Source: Clostridiales bacterium (GTDB lineage: Bacteria > Bacillota > Clostridia > Christensenellales > Borkfalkiaceae). From it: a stretch of 56,244 nucleotides of DNA. Of this stretch, positions 1-8,457 are shown in pieces. Under the pieces are notes generated by a model. The model ran no database searches. It was not told where the DNA came from and worked only from the letters and a program-made list of their open reading frames with translations. The DNA lies in assembly GCA_022781715.1 (NCBI GenBank), contig JALETB010000006.1:1-56244 (forward strand). Reading direction: 5' to 3'. A program made the translations under genes and the position numbers. The stretch's first letter is position 1. Every line of letters starts with the position of its first letter.

Positions 1-564
1 GTTATCGCGATCGCGCTTGCCGCAAACCCCGACATACTTATCTGCGACGAACCGACGACGGCTCTGGACGTTACGATTCAGGCGCAGATTCTCGAACTTA
101 TCAACAAACTCAAAAAGGAAAGAAATCTTTCCGTAATTTTCATAACGCACGATCTGGGCGTCGTTGCCAATATGGCGGACAGAATCGCGGTTATGTATGC
201 GGGAAAGATCGTTGAAACGGGAACTGCAGACGACGTGTTCTACGATCCTCGTCATCCTTACACGTGGGCGCTTTTGTCATCGATGCCCGATCTTGACACA
301 AACGAGAAACTTGATGCGATCCCCGGCACTCCGCCGAATATGATTTATCCGCCGAAAGGCGACGCATTTGCGGAACGTAATAAATATGCGATGCAGATCG
401 ATTTCGAGCAGGAGCCGCCTATGTTTAAAATTTCGGATACGCATTATGCCGCAACCTGGCTTTTGCATCCGAACGCGCCCAAGGTTGAAATACCTGCGGT
501 TATAACCACCCGTATAGCAAGAATGAAAGAAAAACTCGGAGGCGGAGAAGATGGAAAACAATAA
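1..564 (+). CDS. oppD: Peptide ABC transporter ATPase OppD/AmiE-like (5' truncated)
   Basis: ATP-hydrolysing subunit of an oligopeptide importer, cytoplasmic face of the membrane. The window opens inside the gene, after the signature motif. Walker B ([11 protein letters not shown]), the D-loop and the H-loop (FITHD) are visible, followed by the oligopeptide-transporter C-terminal region ending in [11 protein letters not shown]. In many OppD/DppD proteins this tail holds four cysteines for a [4Fe-4S] cluster. Here the aligned positions read GDAF, RNKY, QIDF and AATW, so all four cysteines are absent, as I recall for the streptococcal AmiE-type subgroup. The stop codon overlaps the start of the oppF-like gene by 14 bp, so the two are translationally coupled. 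The permease and binding-protein genes presumably lie upstream, outside the window. Confidence 0.9.
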   Translation, partial: VIAIALAANPDILICDEPTTALDVTIQAQILELINKLKKERNLSVIFITHDLGVVANMADRIAVMYAGKIVETGTADDVFYDPRHPYTWALLSSMPDLDTNEKLDAIPGTPPNMIYPPKGDAFAERNKYAMQIDFEQEPPMFKISDTHYAATWLLHPNAPKVEIPAVITTRIARMKEKLGGGEDGKQ

Positions 565-1813
565 CGAAGTATTGCTCAAAGTCGAGCATCTCTGCCAATA
601 TTTCAAAATGGGCAAAAAACAGCTCAAAGCCGTCGACGACGTAAATTTTGAAATAAAAAAGGGCGAAGTATTCGGTCTCGTCGGCGAATCCGGTTGCGGA
701 AAAACCACAACTGGTCGTTCGATAATCAAGCTTTACGATATAACTTCGGGCAGCGTGTATTTCAAAGGCGTAAGAGTATGCGCAGGCACTCAGTCCTATA
801 AAGACGCTATAAAAAAGAAGAAAAAAGAGGTTTTCGCCAAAATTGACGAACTTAAAGCCGAAGCGAAAAATAAACCTGAAACTGCCGAAAAAAATGCCGC
901 CGAAATCGGAAAGTTAACGAAAGAACTTAACGAGTTCATCGCAGAGCAGAAAAAACTCATTGCGAGCGCGATTCACGATCATAAACATTGCGACAGGGAT
1001 CACGCCGACAAGCTCACCGAGCAGGTAGAGGCGGAATATGCTCCGAAGTTGAAAGCCGCCGAAAACGACCCCGTGGCTTTGAAAAAAGTCGAAAAAGAGT
1101 ACAGAACAAGGCTCAGAATCGCAAAAAAATCGAGGCTTACAACGCAGATTCAGATGATTTTCCAGGATCCTATCGCTTCGCTCGACCCGAGAATGACCGT
1201 AAAAGAAATAATCTCCGAAGGTCTTGTTATCAGCGGAATAAAGGATAAGGAATACATTGACGAAAAAGTTTATGAGATTCTCGAAACGGTCGGGCTTGTA
1301 AGAGAGCATGCCGGGCGTTATCCGCATGAGTTCTCCGGCGGACAAAGACAAAGAATAGGTATCGCAAGAGCGGTTATCATGCACCCGGAAATGATTATTG
1401 CCGACGAACCGGTTTCCGCGCTCGACGTTTCAATTCAGGCGCAGGTCATTAACCTTCTGAACGACCTGAGGGAAAAACTCGGACTTACTATTTTGTTTAT
1501 TGCTCATAACCTTTCCGTCGTCAAATATTTCTCCGATCGTATAGGCGTTATGTATTACGGCAAAATGGTTGAACTCACCACGTCGGAAGAACTTTTCGCT
1601 CATCCGCTTCATCCTTACACAAAATCGCTTTTGTCGGCTATTCCGTTGCCGGATCCCCGCACGGAAAAAACCAGAGTAAGGATCGCTTATAATCCTATTG
1701 CAGAACATGATTACACGGTCGATAAACCTTCGATGAGGGAAATCGTCCCGGGGCATTTTGTTTATTGCAACGACGAAGAAGAAATAAAATACAAAAAGGA
1801 ATTAGGTCTTTGA
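551..1813 (+). CDS. oppF: Peptide ABC transporter ATPase OppF/AmiF-like with large insertion
   Basis: Second ATPase of the oligopeptide importer, pairing with the upstream OppD-like subunit. Walker A is GESGCGKT (residues 45-52), the Q-loop is QMIFQDP (Q205), the signature is FSGGQRQR, Walker B is [11 protein letters not shown] and the H-loop FIAHN. At 420 aa it is about 100 aa longer than a usual OppF (about 310-330 aa). The excess lies between Walker A and the Q-loop, roughly residues 78-196. It is Lys/Glu/Ala-rich with heptad-like spacing (probable coiled coil) and carries a His/Cys cluster at 142-151 ([10 protein letters not shown]). The start ATG overlaps oppD; the GGAGG-like sequence just upstream (ggaggcggagaag) supports it. 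The ATPase assignment is firm; peptide specificity is inferred from family. Confidence 0.93.
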   Translation: MENNNEVLLKVEHLCQYFKMGKKQLKAVDDVNFEIKKGEVFGLVGESGCGKTTTGRSIIKLYDITSGSVYFKGVRVCAGTQSYKDAIKKKKKEVFAKIDELKAEAKNKPETAEKNAAEIGKLTKELNEFIAEQKKLIASAIHDHKHCDRDHADKLTEQVEAEYAPKLKAAENDPVALKKVEKEYRTRLRIAKKSRLTTQIQMIFQDPIASLDPRMTVKEIISEGLVISGIKDKEYIDEKVYEILETVGLVREHAGRYPHEFSGGQRQRIGIARAVIMHPEMIIADEPVSALDVSIQAQVINLLNDLREKLGLTILFIAHNLSVVKYFSDRIGVMYYGKMVELTTSEELFAHPLHPYTKSLLSAIPLPDPRTEKTRVRIAYNPIAEHDYTVDKPSMREIVPGHFVYCNDEEEIKYKKELGL

Positions 1814-1814
1814 T

Positions 1815-2288
1815 TTGAGTAATAATCGGTTAAAAAAAGAATCGGAAGGCTCAACCGAAACGAAACCGAACGAAGAAGAGATAAAAGAATCGAAATCAGG
1901 CGTTATCATCAAATATTCGATGACGATTGCGACGATGACTTTGTTCGGTTTAACGGTAGCCTTTTCCGGGAATCTTTTTACGCAAGTCGCGTTAAAAGAT
2001 ATTTTTCGTATTTTATGCGACGCGTTTATGCTCCCGGGCGTGCTTGCGATTTGCGCGGGATTTCTCGTGATGATAGCAAACACGGGTTTTTTCTCGGGCG
2101 TTAAATATCTCGGGAAAAGTTTTCTCGGCGTGTTTATTCCTGGTGTAAGGCTCAAACAAAAACGCTACAAAGAATTCAAAGAAAAAGAAGAGCAAAAGGC
2201 AAAGATAAAAAACTATGGTTTCCTGTTTTTGTCCGGAGGTGTTTTTTTCGTTATAGGACTTGTCTTTTTGGTCCTGTTTTACGTGTAA
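1815..2288 (+). CDS. Small membrane protein, DUF3899-like
   Basis: 157 aa. The start chosen is TTG at 1815, one base after the oppF stop, so translation is probably coupled; no ATG fits as well. A polar N-terminus of about 30 residues (KKESEGSTETKPNEEE) is followed by three predicted membrane segments near residues 32-55, 68-90 and 133-156, with a Lys/Glu-rich cytoplasmic loop between the last two. The pattern LPGVLAICAGFLVMIANTGFFSG resembles the DUF3899 family, from memory of the family and not from a search. Function unknown. Its position as last gene of the peptide-transport operon, before a strong terminator, could mean an accessory role, but that is only context. Confidence 0.7.
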   Translation: MSNNRLKKESEGSTETKPNEEEIKESKSGVIIKYSMTIATMTLFGLTVAFSGNLFTQVALKDIFRILCDAFMLPGVLAICAGFLVMIANTGFFSGVKYLGKSFLGVFIPGVRLKQKRYKEFKEKEEQKAKIKNYGFLFLSGGVFFVIGLVFLVLFYV

Positions 2289-2291
2289 ATT

Positions 2292-2332
2292 AACGAACGC
2301 GACCGTGAGGGTGTCTCACGGTCGCGTTCGTT
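2292..2332. terminator. Bidirectional intrinsic terminator between convergent genes
   Basis: A perfect 18-bp inverted repeat (2292-2309 with 2315-2332, 5-nt loop), GC-rich in its inner part, flanked by A/T-rich sequence. It sits in the 56-bp gap between the convergent DUF3899-like gene and transketolase and probably serves both. Confidence 0.85.
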
Positions 2333-2344
2333 TAATGTTGTGTT

Positions 2345-4324
2345 TTATTGAGGTTTATTTAGCAGATTTTTGTCTTTTTCGCAAACATTTTCAACGGTGA
2401 ATCCGAAATACTTCTGAAGAACAGGGTACGGAGCGGACGCGCCGAAAGTCGTCATTCCGATAACGTCGCCGTCAAGTCCTACGTATTTATACCAGCATTG
2501 TGTCGAACCCGCTTCGATGGCGACTCTCGTTCTTACGGAAGAAGGGAGAACGCTTTCTCTGTATTTTTTCGGCTGCTTGTCGAAAAGTTCCATGCATGGA
2601 ACGGAAACTACTCTCACGTCGATTCCTTCCTCTTTAAGCGATTCTTTCGAGTTCATAGCAAGTTCCACTTCCGATCCGCTTGCAAGCAAAATTGCGTCGG
2701 GGCGTTTCTTGTCGGAATCGGCGAGAATATACGCGCCTTTGAGAGCGTCCGCGCCGGAGTTTTCGTATTGCGGCAGGTTCTGTCTTGTAAGAACGAGGCA
2801 GGTCGGTCCTACGCCCGTTAAAGCCGTTATCCAGCCATAAGCCGTTTCCTTGCCGTCTGCCGGGCGGAATACTTTCATTCCGGGTATCGCGCGAAGTCCG
2901 GCGAGTTGTTCCACCGGTTGATGCGTGGGTCCGTCTTCGCCTACGCCTATCGAATCGTGCGTAAGAATGTAAGTTACGTTTTGTTTCATCAATGCAGAAA
3001 GGCGCATTGCGTTTTTCATATAATCGGAGAAGATAAAGAACGTCGCGCAGTAGGGGCGAAGTCCGCCGTGAAGCGAAATGCCGTTACAGATAGCCGCCAT
3101 CGCGTGTTCTCTTATTCCGAAGTGGAAGTTTGAGCCTGCGCGGTTTTCGGCAGAGTAGTATTCCCTGTCTTTCATGAGAGATTTATTCGACGGTGCGAGG
3201 TCCGCGCTTCCGCCCACGAGGTTGGGGATAAGTTTCGAGAGTTCGTTCAGAACCTTATAACTCGTATTTCTCGTCGCTTCCGGCTTTGCAAAATCGAAAA
3301 GTTGCTTTTCGCTGAGTAAATCGGGGATTTCGCCCGAAAGATAAGAAAGGAATTTTTTCGAAAGTTCGGGATATTCTTTCGAATAAGCGTCGAAAAGTCT
3401 TTCCCATTCTTTTCTTATTCTTCTGCCTCTGGTTATATATTTATGGAGATGTTTTCTGACTTCTTCGGGTACGGTGAAGGGCGGGTAATCGTAACCGAGA
3501 TTTTTGCGAAGGGTTTTAACGCCTTCTTCGCCGAGCGGCGCACCGTGAACGTCGGCGGAGCCCGCCTTGGGCGAGCCGTAACCGATAACCGTTTTAACAA
3601 TGATGAGCGACGGTTTTTCGGTCTCTTTTTTTGCTTTTGCAATCGCTTTGGAAACGGCTTCCATATCGTTGCCGTCTTTAACGTAAAGAACCTGCCAGCC
3701 CTGCGCCTCGTGCCGTTTGCCCACGTCCTCGGTAAACGCTCCGTCCGTGTCGCCTTCTATGGTTATATTGTTTTTATCGTATAAAACGATAAGTTTTCCG
3801 AGTTTAAGGGTCCCCGCAAGCGATGCCGCTTCATATTCGATGCCTTCCATAAGGCAACCGTCGCCGCAAAGAGCGTAAGTGTAATGGTCGATTAAATCAT
3901 ATCCCGGCTTATTGAAAATTGCGGCAAGATGAGTTTCCGCAATCGCCATACCGACGGCGTTCGCAATGCCTTGTCCCAGCGGTCCGGTAGTTGTTTCAAC
4001 GCCGGGCGTCATCGCGTATTCCGGGTGTCCGGGCGCTTTCGAGCCGAGTTGACGGAAATTTTCGATTTCCGACATAGGCAGATCATAACCGAAAAGGTTT
4101 AAAACAGAATAAAGAAGCATCGAACCATGACCGGCGGAAAGAATAAATCTGTCCCTGTCGGTGAATCCGGGTGCTTTCGGGTCGAATTTCAGATGTTTGG
4201 AAAAGAGTGTGTACGCGATCGGCGCGCTTCCGAGCGGCAGACCCGGGTGACCGGATTTTGCTTTTTCGATCGCTTCTGCAGAGAGAACTCTGATTGTGTT
4301 TACGGCAAGTTGATTAACGTCCAT
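2345..4324 (-). CDS. tkt: Transketolase
   Basis: Thiamine-diphosphate enzyme of the non-oxidative pentose phosphate pathway; transfers two-carbon ketol units between sugar phosphates in the cytoplasm. From the chosen start: substrate/ThDP motif SGHPG (24-28), ThDP/Mg motif GDGCLMEG (154-161) followed by NNITIEG, then the pyrimidine-binding domain with FGIREHAMA and THDSIGVGEDGPTHQP, and a C-terminal transketolase domain. 659 aa is the normal length. The frame stays open for 13 codons upstream, but the ATG at 4324 has an AGGAG 7 nt before it, so I start there. Monocistronic, with a good promoter upstream and a terminator downstream. Confidence 0.97.
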   Translation of the reverse strand: MDVNQLAVNTIRVLSAEAIEKAKSGHPGLPLGSAPIAYTLFSKHLKFDPKAPGFTDRDRFILSAGHGSMLLYSVLNLFGYDLPMSEIENFRQLGSKAPGHPEYAMTPGVETTTGPLGQGIANAVGMAIAETHLAAIFNKPGYDLIDHYTYALCGDGCLMEGIEYEAASLAGTLKLGKLIVLYDKNNITIEGDTDGAFTEDVGKRHEAQGWQVLYVKDGNDMEAVSKAIAKAKKETEKPSLIIVKTVIGYGSPKAGSADVHGAPLGEEGVKTLRKNLGYDYPPFTVPEEVRKHLHKYITRGRRIRKEWERLFDAYSKEYPELSKKFLSYLSGEIPDLLSEKQLFDFAKPEATRNTSYKVLNELSKLIPNLVGGSADLAPSNKSLMKDREYYSAENRAGSNFHFGIREHAMAAICNGISLHGGLRPYCATFFIFSDYMKNAMRLSALMKQNVTYILTHDSIGVGEDGPTHQPVEQLAGLRAIPGMKVFRPADGKETAYGWITALTGVGPTCLVLTRQNLPQYENSGADALKGAYILADSDKKRPDAILLASGSEVELAMNSKESLKEEGIDVRVVSVPCMELFDKQPKKYRESVLPSSVRTRVAIEAGSTQCWYKYVGLDGDVIGMTTFGASAPYPVLQKYFGFTVENVCEKDKNLLNKPQ

Positions 4325-4354
4325 TTCTTTCTCCTGATGTAATTCTACGCGGTT

Positions 4355-4383
4355 ATTATACATTTTTCACGATATTTTTTCAA
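4355..4383 (-). promoter_or_regulatory. Sigma-A promoter of tkt
   Basis: Reading the minus strand: -35 TTGAAA (4383-4378), 17-bp spacer, -10 TATAAT (4360-4355). About 30 nt separate the -10 box from the tkt ATG, with the Shine-Dalgarno inside the leader. Confidence 0.85.
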
Positions 4384-4495
4384 GCGAATTAAAGGCTCGT
4401 CATAAATTCTTTTAAAATATTTCACGCGGGCGGTCGGCGGCAACGAAAACGCAGGCGATAACCCGCGATTTTCATTCAATACGCATATTAACCGC

Positions 4496-4524
4496 TTTAC
4501 AATTCGTAAAAAAAAGTTTATAAT
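4496..4524 (+). promoter_or_regulatory. Sigma-A promoter of the proS operon
   Basis: -35 TTTACA (4496-4501), 17-bp spacer, -10 TATAAT (4519-4524). It gives a leader of about 55 nt before the proS start at 4586. The leader has a small 5-bp hairpin (caggg/ccctg, about 4551-4565) and no T-box sequence. A separate 6-bp GC dyad (4425-4430 with 4462-4467) lies between this promoter and the divergent tkt promoter; its role is unknown. Confidence 0.85.
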
Positions 4525-4585
4525 ACGTATTGTCTATACTTATAACCGAAACAGGGTAACGCCCTGAATAATGGAGAATAAACAA

Positions 4586-6316
4586 ATGTTGGTAAGAAAT
4601 TTGCTCGGCGCAAGATACAAGGAAACGCCGAAAGATTGCGTTATAGCGAGCCACGCTCTGATGACGAAGGGCGGATATATGAAATATATGAGTACGGGAA
4701 CGTACTCGCTTTTTGCTCCCACGAAGAGGATTACGGCTAAAATAGAGAAAATTCTCAGAGAAGAAATGGACAGGATCGGCGGACAGGAAGTTCTGTTCCC
4801 CGTCGTCATGCCGGCGTCGCTTTGGGAAGAATCGGGCAGATATACGAGTATCGGTAGCGAGATGGCTCGTTTCACGGACAGAAACGGAACGAAAATGGTT
4901 CTCGGAATGACTCACGAAGAAGCAGCCGTTCACCTTGCGAGAGATATCGCCGCTTCTTACACCGATTATCCGTTTATGATCTATCAGATTCAGACGAAAT
5001 TCCGCGACGAACCGAGAGCGAGAGGCGGGCTTATAAGAGTGAGAGAATTCACCATGAAGGACGCTTACTCGTTCCACACCTCGCAGGAAGATCTCGAAGA
5101 GTATTACCGGAAATGTTATGAAGCGTACGTTCGAATTTATAAAAGGGTCGGCGCGAAAAACGTCATCGCCGTCAAGAGCGACAGCGGAATGATGGGCGGA
5201 AGCGTTTCTCACGAATTTATGCTTTTAACCGATATCGGCGAGGACACTCTCGCGATATGTTCGGACGAAAATTGCGGATACAGGGCGAACGTAGAGGTTG
5301 CCGACTGCATAACTCACAACATCGAAAGCGAAAAAGAAGAACTTCGCAAAATCGAAACTCCGAACGTTAAAACGATCGAAGGGCTAAAACATAAACTCGG
5401 AGTCGAACCGACTGGAATGTGCAAGGCGGTTATTTATCAGGAAAATATTTCCGACGAGTACGTTGTCGTATTTATTCGCGGAGATCTCGAAGTCAACGAA
5501 ACAAAACTCCGCAATTATCTTAAAACCGAAGTTCATCCCGCAACGGGCGTAAACGAAGACTCCGGTATCGTGGCGGGCTTTACGGGTCCCGTCGGATTTA
5601 ATGCAAAGGCAAAAGTCGTTTTCGATCGTTCGCTTAAAGATATCGAGAGTTTTGTCTGCGGCGCAAACGAAAAAGATTTCCACTACGTGGGTATGAATAT
5701 TGAAAGAGACGTCGGCGACGTCGAATACGTCGACGTTGCAAAGGCTTATAACGGCGGAGTCTGTCCCCTTTGCGGCAAACCTACGATAACCCTTAAACGC
5801 GGCGTCGAAGTCGGCAACATATTCCAACTCGGAACGAAGTATACTAAGTCTATGAACATGACTTACGTCGACAGCGACGGAACAAAAAAGAACCCGATAA
5901 TGGGTTGTTACGGAATAGGCGTCGGCAGGCTTTGCGCTACGATCTGCGAAGAACAACACGACGCTTACGGTCCGATCTGGCCGATGCCAATCGCTCCGTG
6001 GCAGGTTGAAATTTGTTGCTTGCAATCGGAGGACGAACGCGTAAAAGGCGTGTCCGACGACCTTTATAACAAACTTTGCGACGAAGGCGTGGAAGTCCTT
6101 TACGACGACAGAGACATAAGAGCCGGCGCGATGTTTGCCGACGCCGATCTATTCGGAATTCCGATAAGAGTGGTAGTCAGTCAGAAGAACTGCGACAAAG
6201 GCGTTGCCGAAATCAGTTACAGAGATAAATCTTTCAAAGGCGAAGTCGATCTTAAAAACGCCGTTGAAGATATAAAGAACAGAATAAACGAGATTATGGA
6301 TCGTTACAAAGTTTAA
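4586..6316 (+). CDS. proS: Prolyl-tRNA synthetase (bacterial type, with editing domain)
   Basis: Class II aminoacyl-tRNA synthetase that charges tRNA-Pro. Motif 2 (TKFRDEPRARGGLIRVREFTMKD, given as the segment around FRDEPRARGGL) and motif 3 (GCYGIGVGRL) are clear. Between them lies the INS editing domain (about residues 220-390) that hydrolyses Ala-tRNA-Pro, followed by a C-terminal anticodon-binding domain (VEICCLQ to the end). 576 aa is normal for the bacterial type. An ATG also exists at 4571, but the GGAG at 4573-4576 lies 9 nt before the ATG at 4586, so I use the latter. The CPBP gene begins 2 bp downstream. Confidence 0.96.
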   Translation: MLVRNLLGARYKETPKDCVIASHALMTKGGYMKYMSTGTYSLFAPTKRITAKIEKILREEMDRIGGQEVLFPVVMPASLWEESGRYTSIGSEMARFTDRNGTKMVLGMTHEEAAVHLARDIAASYTDYPFMIYQIQTKFRDEPRARGGLIRVREFTMKDAYSFHTSQEDLEEYYRKCYEAYVRIYKRVGAKNVIAVKSDSGMMGGSVSHEFMLLTDIGEDTLAICSDENCGYRANVEVADCITHNIESEKEELRKIETPNVKTIEGLKHKLGVEPTGMCKAVIYQENISDEYVVVFIRGDLEVNETKLRNYLKTEVHPATGVNEDSGIVAGFTGPVGFNAKAKVVFDRSLKDIESFVCGANEKDFHYVGMNIERDVGDVEYVDVAKAYNGGVCPLCGKPTITLKRGVEVGNIFQLGTKYTKSMNMTYVDSDGTKKNPIMGCYGIGVGRLCATICEEQHDAYGPIWPMPIAPWQVEICCLQSEDERVKGVSDDLYNKLCDEGVEVLYDDRDIRAGAMFADADLFGIPIRVVVSQKNCDKGVAEISYRDKSFKGEVDLKNAVEDIKNRINEIMDRYKV

Positions 6317-6317
6317 A

Positions 6318-7442
6318 ATGAACGGATTAAAGTTTGAAAAGCCCCGCCCGAAACCGGCGCGGGCATATAATCCGAACAGATTCAACGCGTTGGACAGCGG
6401 GATAGTTTATATAATAGTTCTTGTGATGTTTTACGTCGTTTCGCTTTTGTTCGGGAAAGTTTTCGGCACGTGGCTGAGAGCGTTGTATCAGTATGATGTT
6501 TACGCGTATATGATAGTCAGCCTGCTCGTGTCGCAACTTACGATTTTCGCCGTCGCTGCGGTTTATTCCCTGGTAAGACGAACCAACCCTTTCAGCGGAG
6601 GCGGTTACGTAGCCAAAGTAGACGGAGTTCAGATTCTGATGTCGCTCATTCTGATAATGGGCATAATGATGACGTTGTATCACACTCATCTTCAGTTCGG
6701 TCAGGATGCCGAAAAAATTCTCGGCGGAGGGTTTAATCCCGATTTGAATTTAAGTCCTTTTTCGGGCGTGTTCGCGCTGATTTATATCGCGCTTATGGTG
6801 TTATGCCCCGCGATTTTCGAGGAAATGCTTTTTCGCGGAATCATCATGAGAGGGCTTGAACAATTCGGCAGCGTTGCCGCGATAGTTTTGTCTGCGGTTG
6901 CGTTCGCGCTGATGCACGGTAATTTTTCTCAACTTATTCTTCAGTTTGTCGGCGGGGTTGCGATCGCTTCGGTGGTAGTCCTCACGGGAAACTGGCTGAT
7001 CGGTTCGATCATGCACGGTTTCAACAACTTGTTTTCTGTTTTTTACGGCTTGTTGCTTGAAAATATCGGCGAGGGTTTAACCGGTGAATATATTCAGGCG
7101 GCAACCGACGCGTCGCTTATTCTTATAGGCGTTGCGCTGCTTACGGTGAGCGTTATATACTTTGCGAAACTCGCTTTAGAAAAGAAGAAAAAAGAAACCT
7201 CCGGCAAACCGCCGGTCGGTAAATTCGAGCGCGTAAGATATTACGAGGCTTTTGAAAACGGCGAACTTATAACCATGCCTTATTACGTTAAGGCGGAAAT
7301 GCCGGAATGGGGCGAGGAAAGCGGAAAGAAGTTTAAAATCAAAGGAAGATACAGAAAAATAAACAGGAAAGCACCGTTTATCGCTTCCTGTATAGTATTC
7401 GGCGCGGCAATAATCGTCGCGATAGTATTTATATTTATCTGA
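6318..7442 (+). CDS. CPBP family intramembrane metalloprotease
   Basis: 374-aa polytopic membrane protein with a CPBP (CAAX protease and bacteriocin-processing, ABI) core. The family's three motifs are present: EEMLFRG with E168, E169 and R173; ALMHGN with H200; and IMHGFNN with H233, the expected glutamate/histidine active-site set. About eight membrane segments are predicted, plus a cytosolic 80-residue stretch (about 283-360) before a last C-terminal membrane helix, which is an addition to the core. The substrate is unknown; bacterial members act in peptide export, immunity or membrane-protein turnover. It lies in an operon with proS upstream and a membrane protein downstream, which does not identify the substrate. 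Confidence 0.88.
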   Translation: MNGLKFEKPRPKPARAYNPNRFNALDSGIVYIIVLVMFYVVSLLFGKVFGTWLRALYQYDVYAYMIVSLLVSQLTIFAVAAVYSLVRRTNPFSGGGYVAKVDGVQILMSLILIMGIMMTLYHTHLQFGQDAEKILGGGFNPDLNLSPFSGVFALIYIALMVLCPAIFEEMLFRGIIMRGLEQFGSVAAIVLSAVAFALMHGNFSQLILQFVGGVAIASVVVLTGNWLIGSIMHGFNNLFSVFYGLLLENIGEGLTGEYIQAATDASLILIGVALLTVSVIYFAKLALEKKKKETSGKPPVGKFERVRYYEAFENGELITMPYYVKAEMPEWGEESGKKFKIKGRYRKINRKAPFIASCIVFGAAIIVAIVFIFI

Positions 7443-7449
7443 GGTTAAA

Positions 7450-8448
7450 ATGCTGTATTCAATATTGTATAACATCTTTATTTTGTCGGAGACGATCTTT
7501 GAAATCGACGTTAAAAACGGCGTCGAGGTGCCGAGAAGACTGGGTTATGGCGGCGTAATGACGTTTCTCGGCGGTTATGCCGGCTACGCGATAGCGATGT
7601 TTATCGTCTATTATCTGCTCAGGTCGTTCGGGCTTTACAGGATGGCGAAAGCGCGCGGTCTTAAAAACCCGGAAATGTGTTTCGTCCCTTTTTACGCGTA
7701 TTTTATGCTGTCGAAACTTCGTTCCGATTGCGACGCGCTTAAGAAACATACTTTTTATCCTATCGTGGCGATATCCGCTTTGGGAGCGTTTATTTTGTTT
7801 TCGATTGTGCTGGACTCCTTCTTTGCGATAAGAATAATCGTTCAACTTGTCGAAACAGAGCGTTCCGCACCCGGAACGGCTGTTCTCACCGAAAAAATGT
7901 TTGCATACAACACGAATCTCGCAAACGTTTTCTCCAATGTTATGGATATAGCGAAACTCGTGTATATGGTGTTCGTCGCTCTTCTTTATTGCGATTTGTT
8001 CCGCACCTATTCGCCGCTCAAAACAAGGACGCATGTCACTTTGTCAGTTATTTTTATGGTGATTACGGGTTCTTCGCTTCTGTTCGGAGCGTTTGCGCTT
8101 TCTCTTTCGGGGCGTCCCGCAGTTAATTTCGACGAGATTCTCGCAAAGAGAAAAATCTATTACGGCTACGGCAATCCTTACGCAAGGCCGCCTTATTCTG
8201 ACGGCGGTAACGGTTCGGGGAGATATGGCGGCGAAGATCGTTCCGATTCGTCGCAGGATCCCTTTTCCGATTTTACAGAAACGAATAAAAACGGGCGTAC
8301 GGACGATCCTTTCGGGGAATTTTCGGGCGGCAATACGCATGAAAAAGTAAATTCGGACGATCCTTTCGCCGATTTCGGCTCGGATAACGGAAATTCGGGC
8401 AATAGCAGTGGCGGAAAGTCGGACGACGACACCGATTCGTTATTTTAA
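7450..8448 (+). CDS. Membrane protein with C-terminal DPFxxF repeats
   Basis: 332 aa, family not firmly recognised. The first 220 residues hold about four membrane helices (near 40-58, 103-130, 165-185, 195-219). The segment KARGLKNPEMCFVPFYAYF resembles the RGIKNPWLAWIP motif of uncharacterised bacterial membrane proteins. The last 110 residues are low-complexity, Gly/Ser/Asp-rich and probably disordered. They contain three spaced copies of a motif DPF-x-x-F: D270-F275, D286-F291 and D304-F309. Such repeats in a disordered tail look like docking sites for a partner. Start ATG follows a GAGG 6 nt upstream; the mnmE start lies 9 bp after the stop. Confidence 0.75.
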   Translation: MLYSILYNIFILSETIFEIDVKNGVEVPRRLGYGGVMTFLGGYAGYAIAMFIVYYLLRSFGLYRMAKARGLKNPEMCFVPFYAYFMLSKLRSDCDALKKHTFYPIVAISALGAFILFSIVLDSFFAIRIIVQLVETERSAPGTAVLTEKMFAYNTNLANVFSNVMDIAKLVYMVFVALLYCDLFRTYSPLKTRTHVTLSVIFMVITGSSLLFGAFALSLSGRPAVNFDEILAKRKIYYGYGNPYARPPYSDGGNGSGRYGGEDRSDSSQDPFSDFTETNKNGRTDDPFGEFSGGNTHEKVNSDDPFADFGSDNGNSGNSSGGKSDDDTDSLF

Positions 8449-8457
8449 GCCGTCGTT

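Noticed and set aside
1..564. Loss of the OppD cysteine motif as a novel defect
   Set aside because: All four positions are changed together in a pattern I associate with the AmiE-type subgroup, so it is probably a subfamily trait and not a defect.
4384..4585. Possible T-box or other riboswitch before proS
   Set aside because: No T-box sequence, specifier stem or antiterminator; the leader after the promoter is only about 55 nt with a 5-bp hairpin.
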